The notes: a model not told the origin generated them from the letters alone. A stretch of DNA of 64,000 nt from Cavia porcellus (GCF_034190915.1 NW_026947509.1:31566767-31630766); one strand, 5' to 3'. Positions 12,664 to 24,419 are shown, numbered from the stretch's first letter. Program-made: numbers and translations.

Positions 12664-12990
12664 CCGTGTTCCGAAACGGGTTTTATTGATACATACAGTC
12701 CACACTGCACAAGAGTCATCCACTTAACGGCACTACCTATTGGCCTTTAGTATAGTCACATAGTTGTGTAACCATAATCACACACTAATTTTGGGATATT
12801 TTTATCGTACTATCCCAAGAAAACCCCGTACCCTACTATTAGTCACTCTCCATTTCCCCCTAGTCCTCAGCCCTAGGCAGTCACAAATCTACTTCCGGTC
12901 CCTGTGGATTTGGCAACTGTGGACATTTCATGTAAATACAGTTTTACAAGGCGTGGTTCTTGTGGCTTTCTTCTTTTATTTCTTTCACTG
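12664..12990 (-). mobile_element. L1 relic (older mammalian type)
   Basis: The plus strand contains 'CATAGTTGTGTAACCATAATCACA', then '...CTCAGCCCTAGGCAGTCACAAATCTACTTCC', 'TTTCATGTAAATACAG' and 'GTGGCTTTCTTC...TTTC'. This order is the familiar antisense end of old L1 elements. Strand and subfamily are my best guess. Confidence 0.55.
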
Positions 12991-14534
12991 TTACCCAGGA
13001 ACCCTGGCAAGTAAGCTTCATAGATGAGGCAACCTAGGTGCTGAATATTCTCACACCAACTGGTTGATCCCTGAGGCTCTGACTTCCTAGCAAAAGCCCT
13101 TAGGCAAAGGGAGCACTCAGGAGCAGAGCAGGGATTCATTGCAAGTGCAAGGCCACGGTCATATGGCAGCTAAGCCCTTCAGCCTTATCTTGCCTGTAGC
13201 CCAGCAAGGCTGTTAGTCTGGCTTTCACCTGGAAGTGCTCGTCTTTCCCAGAATGCAGAGCGGCCTTGATAATCACTTGCTTCACCTTCACCGTCTCTGA
13301 GGCTGTCGTGTGGGTTCTCAGAGAAGCAATATTGAAAATGAAAGAAAACTGAGATGCAGCCTTTCTACCTGTGCCAGCCTTTATCCATCTTTACTCAGTG
13401 AAGGGTGACAGAAGTGACTCTTGCTGCCAGGGGCCACATGGAGGAATCGTCTCTGGCAGAGCCCCTGGCTGCAGTCAGGCTCTCCTCTGAGAAACCAGCT
13501 GCCGCCCAGTGCTGACTTCTTGGCCTCCAGCAGCCTCAGGTGCAGTTAGAACTCTTTGTCAGGTGTTCTCGGTAGCCAAAAGATGACCTGGTTTGGGGAT
13601 ATGATGGCGAACGTTTAATAATGATTTCATAATGGTTTCTCGGGGGTGAGGGGAAGGAAATATTCAAAACCCCAGAGCCTGAGTTTTAGCATTTGGTGAT
13701 TTTTGTGGTGTGAATGTTCCTACTTCGAGTGATTTCTAGATGCCAGTGCTGGACAACAGAATTTGCAAAATCCTAGGTGACGTACTGACTGCCTTTTCCC
13801 ACCATGGTGAGCTGGCTCCAGCCCTTATCAGGCCTGTGAACCACAGCTCTCCTGGACCCCTGTGCTTCTGTGCCCATCTGCAAATCCTGCGAGACCTCGA
13901 CAGCAGGTGCAGTCCCCGGAAGCTGGGTTGGGCTGTTCCTGCTGCAGGGGAAACCAGCACCTTACAGAGCCCTGCCCTGACTATGCACACACGCTGGTCA
14001 GTTCCCTGGTCCAGCTCCTGTGGACAATGACGGCGGGAAAGATGGCTGCTCCTGGCCATTGACGGAGTCCTGGGCTGTCCTTCTTGATCTGCACGCTGGG
14101 TTACTGACGTAGCCTTCGCCCCAGTACAGCATTCACACAGCCACTCTTCCTGGGTGCTTTTGGTTTTCTTTCATAGAAGTTGAAGTAACTTTTGAGTACT
14201 GGGTAGAGTACAAGGCCTGAGAAGAGAGTGAAGGGAAATAAAGAGAGACGGAAGCTGGCCAGGGGCAGGAAATCTACACTCTAGGAAACTTCGCGTTCCA
14301 TCCAGTTACATTAGTTGACCAATGATAGTTAACTATTAATCTAAACTGATGCTTTATGACTGCTCCACAAAAATGTAGATTGGGAAAGGAAAATGGAGTT
14401 ACAAAGCTTTTTTTTTTTTAAAAGCATGTCCAAGTTTAGAAGAATTCTGTAAACTTTTCTTTGAGAATCATTAGAAAAAGTGTATAGTTAGAGCACGTGG
14501 CTCTTCATTTGAATCTAAGTTTCTTTTTTCTAAC
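12991..14534. other. unassigned sequence
   Basis: No supported gene. The part from 13735 to 14060 has frames on both strands covering the same GC-rich bases, which argues against coding. A T11-12 run lies near 14408. Confidence 0.4.
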
Positions 14535-14700
14535 AGCTACATTGCTTTTATTAACAGAGGTTAGTAGTGTATACTGTGGGATTCAGTGTGATATTTCCAT
14601 ATATGTAGCATACGCTGATCTTTTGATATGGCTAATATATTTGCACACAAATATACCTATCATATCGAATTGCCACAGCAGAGTATTATGTATTTTTTTA
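14535..14700 (-). mobile_element. L1 3'-end relic (weak)
   Basis: 'GTGTATACTGTGGGATTCAGTGTGATATTTCCATATATGTA...CACAAATATACCTATCATATC' resembles the antisense 3' end of old L1 elements (GGGGTACAATGTGATGTTTTGATACATGTA... type). It is AT-rich and diverged. A 123-codon frame across it is not considered a gene. Confidence 0.4.
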
Positions 14701-15189
14701 ATGCTACGAGGAGGAAGACTTAATGTCAGATATAAAATGTTTTTTTCATACTTTTCAATCAAAATAATTCAATTATTGAGTTCCACATGGGGAAAAAATG
14801 TACTCTTAAAACACACACCCCATGTTGTATTGATTACAAGAGACCTAATTCCACCACCGAGGAACTAGCATTGCTTTTCAGTCCAGTTTCAGTGTATGTG
14901 CAGCCAGAGTGAGTGCTCCAGTGTTGCTTTTCAGCTACTGATGTTAGATGGAAGATCTTCTGAAGCTTCCTAGTTCCTGGCTGAGGGAGGGGGGCCGTGG
15001 CCCACAGAGCATCTCTCTTGTTTTCCATCACAGAGGTGAGCATCTGCATTGTGTCAGTAGCTTTTCTCTCTAGGGAAGAACAAGTGGTCCTGATCACTTT
15101 CCCTTGATGATATCTCAGTGCTTGCAGCCTGGAGCAGAGCAGTGTATGAGACAGGAGAAGGATGTTCTTATCCATCACGTTCCTGGGGT

Positions 15190-15425
15190 GATGGTTCCGT
15201 TGTTAACTCAGAGCACAACCAGGTAAACAATGTGGTCCATAGAGACGAGCCTGGGGGATCTTGCTGCAATGGGTCTGTTTTAAAATTGATTTTAAACGCA
15301 TATAACACTAATTGAAAAATGCTGTTTTTCTTGTAGATATTTTCTGCCTTATTGTAATTATTGTTTTTTGCTTACAAATGAAACCTGCCAGAGGTAATTA
15401 AAAACAATTAGAATCATTGAAAAGC
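15190..15425. promoter_or_regulatory. AT-rich non-repetitive block, possible conserved non-coding element
   Basis: The block carries a forkhead-like GTAAACAATG, a TAATTATTGTTTT cluster and GGTAATTAAAAACAATTAG, all outside any repeat I recognise. Dense TAAT cores are what developmental enhancers often show, but AT-rich neutral DNA also gives them. The call is inference only. Confidence 0.2.
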
Positions 15426-15463
15426 TGTCTACTTCATCCTCAAATACATATACCTGGAAAAGC

Positions 15464-15537
15464 TAGAGAGAGAGAGAAGACAGAGAGAGAGAGAGAGAGA
15501 CAGAGAGACAGAGAGAGAGACAGAGAGACAGAGAGAT
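15464..15537. repeat. (GA)n / (CAGAGA)n microsatellite
   Basis: A purine tract of AG dinucleotides is interrupted by regularly spaced C residues (AGACAGAGAG units). Confidence 0.95.
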
Positions 15538-17466
15538 TGAGAATCAGCATAGGAATCACTTTGAGAATCTGAAGACAGCTATGAACATTCTAGAGACCCA
15601 GCATCAGCAGTATCTGGAGCAACATCCAGAGGCCTCTTAGGGACCAAAGATGCCACATTAAGACCTACTTCCCTGGAATGTCTTGTCCAGGAAGACTGGA
15701 GAAGGGATATGTGTAGAAATTCTCTTTTGCTCAGAGTTCTCTGGGAATCAATGAGAGAAATGATAAATTGCTTGAATCTGGAAGCATTTTCATTTCTAGA
15801 GGAAAGTCAGTGTGATGTGAACACATTTCCACTTTGAGGAGAGAGCCACTGGCTGCTCACTGCTGGGCGAAGGGTGGCAGGGCAGAATGGACTTGGGCTG
15901 TGTGCACCCGAGCAGGGAGCTGGCGGTGTGAACCACATGGCTGCTCTGCGTGGACACGTGCCAAGAATGCTGGATGGGTGGGAATTTCCACAGGCATCCT
16001 CTGAAGCCGTGTCCTTTCCTGGGTTTGTGAATTCCTTCGTTCCCGTGTTCATGACCTTTTGCCAAACTTCGCCTTCTAGGTGAGAACAGTGAGTTGGGAG
16101 TGTGGGGACAAGGTCAGGGGGTGGAGCTGCTTCTTTGGGGCCATGATACATGGAATGTTGCTTGGAGGGAATATTTAAACCCAAGTTTCCCACTGGTGCC
16201 GATTGCATAGTCTATAGAGAGCTCCTAATAAGAGAAGCTTGGAGAAAACGAACTTAAGATTGTTACATAGTTCTTTACAAAAAAAGAAGTTGGAAGAACT
16301 CAAGAGTTGCTGAAGACAGGACCTATGAGGGGAGAGCAAAGGGAGGAGAGAGGAATTCCTCCCACCCAGCACCTTCCCACCCTGTGTGGGAACTCTGCCC
16401 ATCTGCTCCTCGTCCCATTTCCTGCTCCTCACAGCAGCTGCTGTGATGGCACTGCCTCCTGCACCTGCTGGCTGCCAGCTTGTCAGTGGCACTTGACTCA
16501 AGGTGGGCAGCGGCTTCCTGACGTGACACTGAGAAGGAGAGGTCTGCCTCCCCCAGGTGCCCAGGTTTTACTCTGAACCCTGATTTCTGCCACGTGGACC
16601 AAGGAAGAGAGGGGAGCAGGACAGGGAAGTAAGGAATTTACAGTGATTTCAGAGTCCATTTCCCTACCCCACCTCCCGGTTTACTTTGATTTTTGAAGTC
16701 TACATAGAGTCTTACTGCTGAGTTTTTGAGATACCCCAAGATTCTGCCCATACACTCCCCCTTTTTGCTTATTTTTCTTTGGGTTGCCTTTCCATTGCTT
16801 GCAGCTCAAAGGATTTCCACTGTTGAGTTCTGAAGATTCGGGGTGCAGAGCAGAACCCCAGCCCAGCTGAACAGAGGACCACACATCAGTGCATATGGTG
16901 AGAGGCGGGGGTGAGCTGGGGGTGTGAGATCTCTGGATTGCTCAAGGTAGGACAAGGAAACAGGAAGCACCAAAGGGCTGGAATCTGTCAATCATCTATC
17001 AAAGAAAACAAAGAACTAACTGGGAAGAGGGCGGGTGAGCAAGGCTTCTGAGGGCAGCAGTAGCAAAGCCCTTAAGTTCTAGATTGCTCTGACCCCCAGA
17101 TCCCAATGGAAGGTTCCCAGGCAACTTAAGTTTAATGTTAAACTTAAGGAAGGGTGACGGCTGCATAGCCTTGTGCTTTTTTTACCTGGGAATCAATGAA
17201 TAAATAAAAACTCCCCAGGTGCTACAGTGGAAGAAGATGTAATGCTCATGATAATGACTTCCTATTAAAAATATCACTCACCAAGTTATACGTAAATATT
17301 AACTCATTACTCTCCAAGTATGTTCCATATGACAGGTTGTTTTTAACTTGAAAATTATACTCTTTCTTCCATTAGACTTAAGGCCTCTTAGGAGTTAAAA
17401 TTCATAATCAAAACAAAATACCTAGAGGTAAATCAGCTACTGTAGCTAACAGGGGAAAATAATCTA
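15538..17466. other. unassigned sequence
   Basis: No gene or confident repeat. Frames between 15800 and 16580 overlap on both strands and have no domain. Confidence 0.4.
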
Positions 17467-17616
17467 AAATGAATCATTTTCTTTCTTTCTTTCTTCTTCT
17501 TTTTTTTTTTTTTTTTTTTTTTTTGTGGTGCCAGGGATTGAACTCATGACCTTGCGCTTGCCCAGCAGGCACTTATGCCACTGAACTAAATCCCCAGCCC
17601 AAATGTATCATTTTCT
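17467..17616 (-). mobile_element. ID SINE (tRNA-derived) with target-site duplication
   Basis: On the minus strand the element reads GGGCTGGGGATTTAGTTCAG... It carries an A box, a B box of the type ATGAGTTCAATCCCTGGCACC, and a long A tail (seen as T24 or more plus TTTC units at 17482-17524). The element is flanked by AAATGAATCATTTTCT (17467-17482) and AAATGTATCATTTTCT (17601-17616), 16 bp with one mismatch. This is a clear retroposition signature and indicates a fairly young insertion. Confidence 0.93.
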
Positions 17617-19048
17617 ACACCTGGGCGCCGGGCTTGGCATTAAGATTCCCAGCCCCAAAATCAAATAGGAATCAAAATTTCCATTTTCCACTCACCTATG
17701 GACAAACTGGTCTCATGTTCATGGTGCCACAGAGCTCTTGAATGATTAACGTGGCCAAGCTCCCTTGGTTCACCTGGTTATAGCATGAGGACAATGACAG
17801 TGATGTCCTCCCCCAGGGGGACCAGGAAGGACTGATGAGCGACATCACCAACACAGTGCCATGCAGCTAGGCCCTCTAGGCGGTGGGAGAAAGTAAGGGG
17901 ATTTAGGGTGCTTGTGAGTATTTTCAGTAGCTCATATGGTTTCTATCTGACCAGAGGCATCTGCAGAGATCAGCCCGCATCTAATCTCAATTCTCAGGGA
18001 CGCAACTCCATTCCGGTTCCTGCTCTTTGGCTCTTCCTCTTGGCATAGCAGATGACACCTGGACACTCTGTTTTGATGGCTGAGCATTGTGGCCTCACAT
18101 GGCAACCTACCTGCAAGATAAAGCAGGATGCCTCAGTGCAAGAACTCCATGAGGAAGTGCTTAGGGCCATGTCACTGCTTAGCGAACTGATGCCTGATGC
18201 CAGTCTTTCTTCCTTAATATGCTTTCAATCCCCCAAATCCTGCCAGGTTTCAGTCTTGAAACCTGGTTCTATCAGCTCACTAATTGAAGAGGCCCCTGGC
18301 TTCCCAGACACAGGGACCTTCAGTGCTTCCACTGTGCTGTAACAGACTTCCCAGTCTTTCCCCAAAGAGACACAGAGCCATTTGCTCAGTTTTCCACAGA
18401 CCGCAGAAAGGAAATGCCCAGACTGTTTGAATACCATTAGCAGAAGAGTCTGTGTTGACACTGAGACTCAGAGATCTGAAGTATCATCAGGGCCCTTGTT
18501 AGAATGGAGACATTGGGATAAAAGATAATAAATGAAATCCTGGCAGAGTGCAACTTCCAGTGTCAGTTAACTTGGCAAATCCATCTGGTGGTCATTTTGT
18601 TAGTTCTTCCTTTTATCACTGGGGCTGATTTTTTTGTAGTTGGAAGAGCTGCATTGGTTCCTTCATCTATAGCATGAGGACCCTCTCTCCTGCCCAAGAT
18701 AATAGATACAAAATCATATTGCATCTTATGGGAGAACCCAGGACAGTGCCATCATCAAGTGTAAAGTACTGAGACGGGGTGGCAATCATAATTCCATTTA
18801 ATTTACTAGACTGGCTCCTGCAGAAATCAGACAGCTCAGGAGAGTTATACTAGACTCATTGCAGTAACTGCACAACATGGTATCATCCTTAGAGTAGGGA
18901 AATACAGTCACAGGTATGTGCTGCATGGCCGCCAGTGTGGAGGATGTATGCTTTCTCTTCTATCTCAACCAGAGAAAGAGGCTCGCAAACCATCAACACC
19001 CATCTGTTATGATCAGTAATATGCAATTTTTCCAGGAATCTATGTTAC
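17617..19048. other. unassigned sequence
   Basis: No supported gene. A 96-codon plus frame (18052-18342) and a 78-codon minus frame (18225-18461) have no recognisable domain. Confidence 0.4.
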
Positions 19049-19207
19049 CCAATGCAAGATATTAACAGCACATCCGGGACTGAGCCTGAGAGCAGGACCA
19101 TAAAGCTGAAGATAACTGTGGACAGGGAGCCCAGACGTCTGTGCCACCTACCAGAGCACACCAGCATTGCTTCTGTGTTAATACTCCTGGTCTCTCTCAC
19201 AATAAGA
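19049..19207 (+). repeat. direct repeat, copy 1 of an unclassified ~150-bp unit
   Basis: The unit starts near CCAATGCAAGAT and shares 'GGACTGAGCCTGAGAGCAGGACCATAA' (contiguous) with copy 2 at 20866. After that come a TGTGGACAGG segment, a GCCACCTA segment, 'CAGAGCAC' and 'AGCATT', all in the same order. By eye it is roughly 75-80 % identical. I do not recognise the family. It could be the terminal repeats of an LTR-like element or a duplicated older repeat. Confidence 0.7.
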
Positions 19208-19536
19208 GGTAAAAGGCTTTGGACCATTTGTATATCTTAAAGATTGTCACATTGTTAGGTGGGATCATGTGGTGCTGGAGAGCTTGGTGTGACATATCTG
19301 CTCTAGGGGCAGCAGGTAAGCACCATGAAGACTCAGGGACCTGTTACTCTAGTATAAACTTCCAGGGCAGGGTAGCTAGGAGCACTTAGGAATTTCCTGT
19401 TGCTGTAGTCAGGGTTTTCAAGGGCAATAAGACAACACAGGACACATAATTAATAGTATTATTTTATAATAGTCCCCCAAAGAATCAAATACAAAAGAAA
19501 GAGTGCAGGAAATCTGTCCACACACTAAGACTTGAA

Positions 19537-19677
19537 GAATCCAGCTGAGGGCCTGGGTCCCACAGCAATATCCTGCATGAGTCCAGCTGAAGACCTTGAG
19601 CCCATGAGAATGCCCCCCACAAGTCCAACTGGAGGCCTAGAGCCCATAACAAGGACTCATACAAGTCTATTTTATGG
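19537..19677. repeat. 42-bp minisatellite, about 3.3 units
   Basis: Units begin at 19537 (GAATCCAGCTGAGGGCCTG), 19579 (GAGTCCAGCTGAAGACCTTG), 19621 (AAGTCCAACTGGAGGCCTAG) and 19663 (partial, AAGTCTATTTT). The spacing is exactly 42 bp each time. Because 42 is 14 codons, the minus-strand frame at 19485-19772 shows a 14-residue repeat around ...GLQLD/GPQLD. I see this as a consequence of the repeat and not as proof of a protein. Confidence 0.85.
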
Positions 19678-19770
19678 ATCTGTGCCGAAAAGGCCCAAAG
19701 GTCAGTGGTGGAAGCTAGAAAGTCTGTGCCAATGGGATGAAGGATCTGTGCCAGCAGCTGAGGGGTCTGC

Positions 19771-20115
19771 ACTGGAGCCAGGAAACAATGCTCAAAGTAA
19801 GACTAGGGCTCCCCTGAAAAGTTCCACAGCCATCCTCAGCAACAAGGTCCAGAGCTCTTCCGGTGATGAGAAAAGCTGAGTTCATATCAGGAAGCCAGCA
19901 TGACAAGCTTCTCCAGGAAACTGAACAGCACACCATCATTCCCACTAGAGCCAGAAGCAACGCTCAAAGGACCAGAGCTTCCCCAAAGTGAACCATGGCC
20001 ATTCTTAGCGATAGCAAGGTCCTGAGCTCCTCTGATGATGACAACAGTCAAGTTCGTATCAGGAAAGAAGCTCAACAGCTCCTCCAGGAAAACCCAATGG
20101 CAACAGGAGAATTGA
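19771..20115. repeat. tandem duplication, period about 172-173 bp, two copies
   Basis: Copy A (19771-19943) and copy B (19944-20115) align along their length. Both start ACT[GA]GAGCCAG and continue with GCTCAAAG. They share '...CCAT[CT]CT[CT]AGC', 'CAAGGTCC[AT]GAGCTC', 'GATGA', 'AGTTC[AG]TATCAGGAA' and 'AGC[TA][TG]CTCCAGGAAA'. By eye they are about 70 % identical, so the duplication is old. Confidence 0.8.
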
Positions 20116-20865
20116 CAACATTCAGGAGAACCAATAACTGCACTCTTCTTCACCAGGTCTCCTTTCTGTGTTGGTAACAGTCCTCAGGTAGGCCATCTAC
20201 ACTCAGTATCACGCTGATTCAGTTCGGCTGGCTACCAGTTATCAATCCACCCACACCTCCAAAGTGGAAGATACATTGCTATATCTTGCATCCTTTTCCA
20301 AAATAAATATATGCTTGGTAAGCTCTTTCCAACTCTGGAAGCACCACATCCCTCATCTAAAAATATTATCTTGGTCTGTGTGCAGGATGACATGGAAGGC
20401 CACCAGCACTTGAGGGGACTCAGAGCAAGAAAGGGGTCTTCAGGAGGTGCAAGGATCAATGATGCTTGGGCTAAGGTCTTGTAGACATGCTGAGGTAGGA
20501 GGTTTCTGTGGTAGAAAAAGATGCATTGTCCTTGTGATCAAGGTGGCAACCTCTTGTGGGAGAATCACAGTAGAAGCCCTCCGAATTCTGTAGCAAGATC
20601 ATGCCACATTCAAGAAAGAGCTGCATGCATGTGAAAATTAGCTCCAAGGAGGTAGTAAACCTTGGTGGTGGGAGAGCTCTTGACCATGGAATACCAGTAG
20701 GGCAGAAGGGATTCCCAAGACCCATGATTTATAGAATAAAGCTGACAAACTAGACACATCTGGAGAAGTTGGTTATCTCTGGAGTTACCATGTATTAAGA
20801 ACCACTGATAATAAGCTGGCTTTTAGTGGATTGGAGGAATCATAAAATGGGCAAGCCCAGTAGCA

Positions 20866-21013
20866 CTCCAGTGCAAGATGGTAACAACATGTCCAGGACT
20901 GAGCCTGAGAGCAGGACCATAAGGCATAAAACAGCTGTGGACAGGAAGCCCAGAACTCTTGCCACCTATCAGAGCACTCAAGCATTTCTTCCATGGTTCT
21001 ATTAGAGATCCAG
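20866..21013 (+). repeat. direct repeat, copy 2 of the ~150-bp unit at 19049
   Basis: The copy starts at 'CTCCAGTGCAAGATGGTAACAACATGTCC' and includes the shared GGACTGAGCCTGAGAGCAGG core. It is in the same orientation as copy 1, about 1.82 kb away. The sequence on its right (21014-21250) is not similar to what follows copy 1. Confidence 0.7.
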
Positions 21014-21874
21014 GTAGATAGCAGAACTCACCTGGTGGACACAGCCATTGGCCACCCAGAACTGGTATGGAGGGCAGCTGGGTGCAAGGCTCTGGGGCCA
21101 AGAAGAGGCTAGTACACACACTCAAAAGCAGAGACCTCACCTACCTTGGACGTTCTACTGCTGCCTCTACGTGGCCAGCAATGGAGACCAGTCTGGCCCT
21201 CAGTATGGCCCTGACCCTGAAAAAGACCAACTGCCATGGGCAGTGATTTAACTCTGCGATTTGTCCACGTGGGCATGGACATCTATTTCAAGTGTGGCTT
21301 TGCCCTTCCTGTCTCCAAAGCCTCTCCCTCTTCCACTCTCTAGGTAGGTTAGAAGTTCCTACAGGCACAGATCCCGCATGACATAGAATTTGCCCAGGAC
21401 CCCTGAAGGAGAAGTAGGCGAGTGTGGGATCTTTGGGTGCAGATCCTACCACTTGGGAGCATCAGCCTCACAGAGTGCATGGAAGGTTTCACTCTCCAGG
21501 GTAGGGTAGATGTGCTGTGCTGCACAGGATGGTGACAATGTCCTGGAACCCAGGGGGACCCAGGGTGGCTTGTCTAATTATAATTTCCACTGACCCACCA
21601 GGAGACTTGGTGATTTCCATCCTATCACTATGGGGATTAGATGTTCTGGCCCCTAGAGGGCACAGGTTCTTGCCAGGGGACACAACAAGAGTCCCATTGG
21701 ACGACACCCTATGCTTGCTGCTTGGGTGCTTTGGACTCCTTGAGCCCCGGGGTCAGAAAGCAGGAAGTGTTACCTTGCAGGAATGTCCAACTTGAACTCA
21801 CAGGGATAGGTGGGGCTGCTATTGCCCAGCAGGCAGGAGGAGCCAGGTGCACCTAGGTGATATAGGAGGGAGCT
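21014..21874. other. unassigned sequence
   Basis: No gene supported. Frames of 67-92 codons have no domain. This stretch may still belong to the element bounded by the 19049/20866 repeats, but I cannot show it. Confidence 0.35.
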
Positions 21875-22205
21875 TGTCGTGGTTCGGATCTTAAATGTCT
21901 TCCAAGGTCCATGGCCCTGTGGGGAAGTGGAGGAATCTTTAATAGGTAGGGCCTAGTGGAAGGAAGTGCGTCATGGGGGCGTGGCCTAGAATGGACTAGT
22001 GAAACCCTGGCTCCTCCTCTTCAGTTTTGCTTCAGGGTGCCAGGAGGTTAGCGGCTTTACCGCACTATGCACTCCTGCCATGATGTCCTGCCCTGCTACA
22101 GGGCCAAGTCACCAAGGACTGAAACCTCTGAAACCATGAGCCAAAGCGAACCTTTCCTCCCTTGAATGTATTTATCTTACATATTTGCTATAGCAGTAGA
22201 CACTA
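21875..22205 (+). mobile_element. MaLR-type LTR relic
   Basis: The start 'GTGGTTCGGATCTTAAATGTC' is followed by 'GGCCCTGTGGGGAAGTGGAGGAATCTTTAATAGGTAGGGCCTAGTGG', 'GTCATGGGGGCGTGGCC' and 'CTCCTGCCATGATGTCCTGCC'. The 3' end includes 'GGACTGAAACCTCTGAAACCATGAGCCAAA', then 'ACCTTTCCTCCCTTGAATG' and a GACACT close. This is the usual order of rodent MaLR LTRs. Non-coding. Confidence 0.75.
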
Positions 22206-22619
22206 AAGCATGGCTCTTGGTGTTTCCTTGGGGGACAGGAGCTCAGCCACCCCAAAAATAACTTCCACAGGAGCAAAAGAATTAAAAAACATGTTACAAA
22301 ACTCAAAGAAAGTTGCAAGAAATTAAAATTAACGACTGTGGAAGAGGGGTATTTTTTTTTTTTTTAGTTTAAATGTGCTATCTGAAAGGATAAATGGAAA
22401 ATTATCAACATAAAATATGTACAAAACCCAACAGACAAACAACAGGCTGGGCTGACAATTTAAACCAATACCAAACATGTGTTTTGTGACATTGTGGCCG
22501 TGGATCATATTTCTGTTTTCTTTGGTTTCCCCGACATGGTTATGCAACCCTTCCAAGAAATCCATATATTCATTTTGAAAGGAGAGGCAGGGTTCACAGT
22601 TTTCCCCCGTTCTGCAGGC

Positions 22620-22740
22620 TCTCTTCACTTGGTTGTTTTCTTTGCTGTGTAGAAGCTTCTCTCTTTGATATAATCCCATTTGCCGAGGTCTGCTTTTGCT
22701 TCCCAGGCTTTTGGGGTGTTGCCCATCAGTTTTTACTGTT
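22620..22740 (-). mobile_element. L1 ORF2-region fragment
   Basis: The plus strand reads 'TTTCTTTGCTGTGTAGAAGCTTCTCTCTTTGATATAATCCCATTTGCCGAGGTCTGC' and then '...GCTTTTGGGGTG', the antisense of a well-conserved stretch of L1 ORF2. Both sides end abruptly, so only about 120 bp is recognisable. Confidence 0.75.
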
Positions 22741-24279
22741 AAAATAATGCTTTAAAAAATGTAAAAAATTAAGAAGAGAGAAGGACAAGCATTTTTGTTT
22801 TGCCTGAAGAAGTAAAACATATAAAACTGGCAGTTCAGGTAAATATTGAAAGAAATGACTAGAACAGGAAGAGGAGAGAATCTACCACCTCTGACCTGTA
22901 TCTGTACTGAATTAAAGCAGAAGTGTTCAGTTTGGGGTTGCTTTTCTTTCCACTGTTTGGAAGGATGCGCTGCACACAGGTATGACAGACACAGTTGTCT
23001 TCCCCTCTTAAAGACAGGATCAGAAAGACCCTTTCAGTAGACACATAAATGCTCCCAGAAACTAAACATGGAATTAGAGTGTGTGTAGCCTTTTCTCTAA
23101 ACAGATGGTAGCTGGTGAGTAGACAAGAAAATGGAAATTTTGATTTGATAAATGAACCGAAGCAAAACCTCCATCTTTCCTAGCTTGAGCAGCAGTGCTG
23201 GTTACACGACACAAAAGCGATGAATGGGAACCTGCAATTTCCATTTCTCTCTGCGGCAAATCTGTTTTCTCAGTTTCCACGACTGAGGAAATTGTTCTGC
23301 CAGGATGGGTCATTAATTGAATTCCCTACTAGGTTGACTTCAGGCTCCGAGAAGCCTAGCGCTGGGATTAGCAGCGGGGGATGTGCTCGGGCTGTGCGAT
23401 TAAAGTGATTTAGCCAGGGCTGGCAGAATGTCATTCCTCTCCTTAGTGAGGTGCCCAGGGCTGTGGAGACGGGCAGGCTGGCCATGCAGTGCCCACCCCA
23501 GGACAGGGTCTATTTGGAAGGTGACGAGGTATAGCCAATGTAAGGAAAACACCTGAGTCACAGGACACCCTCCCTGTGCTGTGACTTGGGAGTCAGAGCG
23601 GTGCTCCGCTGAAGAGCTCAGGTTGCTGGTGCCAGGGAATCTCGAGGACACTTTCCTAAGGAAGAAGGCTCTGGGGGCTACTCAGTGGCTAGTAGGAGAA
23701 TACTGTCTCCCATGACCTTTGGTGTCCTTGCAAGTGACCAAACAATTCTACTGGCCTGGCAGCGGCTGGGTGGGCAAATGCCCGCAGCCCCAGAGTTTCC
23801 TGGGTGTCTCATCCCATGGGCTGGACCGTGACAGGGACAGAGAGGGAAAGGGGACTCTCAGGCCCGGGGTCTATCCCATGGTAGGGTTTCCCAGTGGGAC
23901 AGCCTTCGGACAGCTGTTGTTCTCACCATCCTCTTTCCCTCTCTCTGTTTCTGACAATGTTTATTATTGTTTGGATGTGTTAGTGGCCCCGAATTGGGCT
24001 GGGGGGACGACACCCAAGATGGCCTGTATCCTCTGACTTGTCCCCTTGCTGTTCCTACTCAAGGGCAGCAAGAGGTTCCAGATTTACCCTATTGTTTCCC
24101 ATCTGCAGCTCTGAAAACTGTCATTTCTCTAGGCAGACTGGCTCTTTTTAGTGAGGAATGGTGTTTGGAAACCAAAATCTGGGAGGCGAGGTTTCTTCAT
24201 TCCCTTGGTGTCTTTACTTTTAACCCAGCTCAATAGCCAGGGCAAAAGAAATATTTTTATTAATACTTTATTAATATTT
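22741..24279. other. unassigned sequence, includes a possible conserved block at 23190-23410
   Basis: No gene supported. The block at 23190-23410 is free of recognised repeats. It holds GTCATTAATTGAATTC, a GGGATTAGC (OTX-like) site and GCGATTAAAGTG. Regulatory function is inference only. Confidence 0.3.
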
Positions 24280-24392
24280 ACCCACTCATCTATCATTTCT
24301 CTTTTCTCATCTATCTATAATCTATCAGTTAATCACCTATCTATATCCATCATCTATCACCTATCATCGATCACCTATCTCTAGTCTCTGTC
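24280..24392. repeat. degenerate (TATC)n microsatellite
   Basis: Imperfect CTATC/TATCA units with many substitutions, probably an old and interrupted tetranucleotide tract. Confidence 0.8.
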
Positions 24393-24419
24393 TTTCCATG
24401 CACCTTAAAGACCTTACCA

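Larger units (their letters stand above)
19410..20290. mobile_element. probable LTR-type or MER-like interspersed element carrying internal tandem repeats
   Basis: The left edge 'GTAGTCAGGGTTTTCAAGGGCAATAAGACA' resembles the AGTCAGGGTTCTCCAGAGAAACAGAACC type of start of a common mammalian interspersed element. The right part '...GGCTGGCTACCAGTTATCAATCCACCCACACC' resembles its 'AGCCAAGTTGACACAT...AACCATCACA' type end. Between the two lie the 42-bp and 172-bp tandem repeats, which makes the body unusual. The family assignment is uncertain. Confidence 0.4.

Noticed and set aside
19485..20153. Minus-strand frames with a 14-residue repeat, considered as a repeat protein
   Set aside because: The periodicity follows from the 42-bp minisatellite, and the adjoining 172-bp unit is not a multiple of three, so the frame is not kept.
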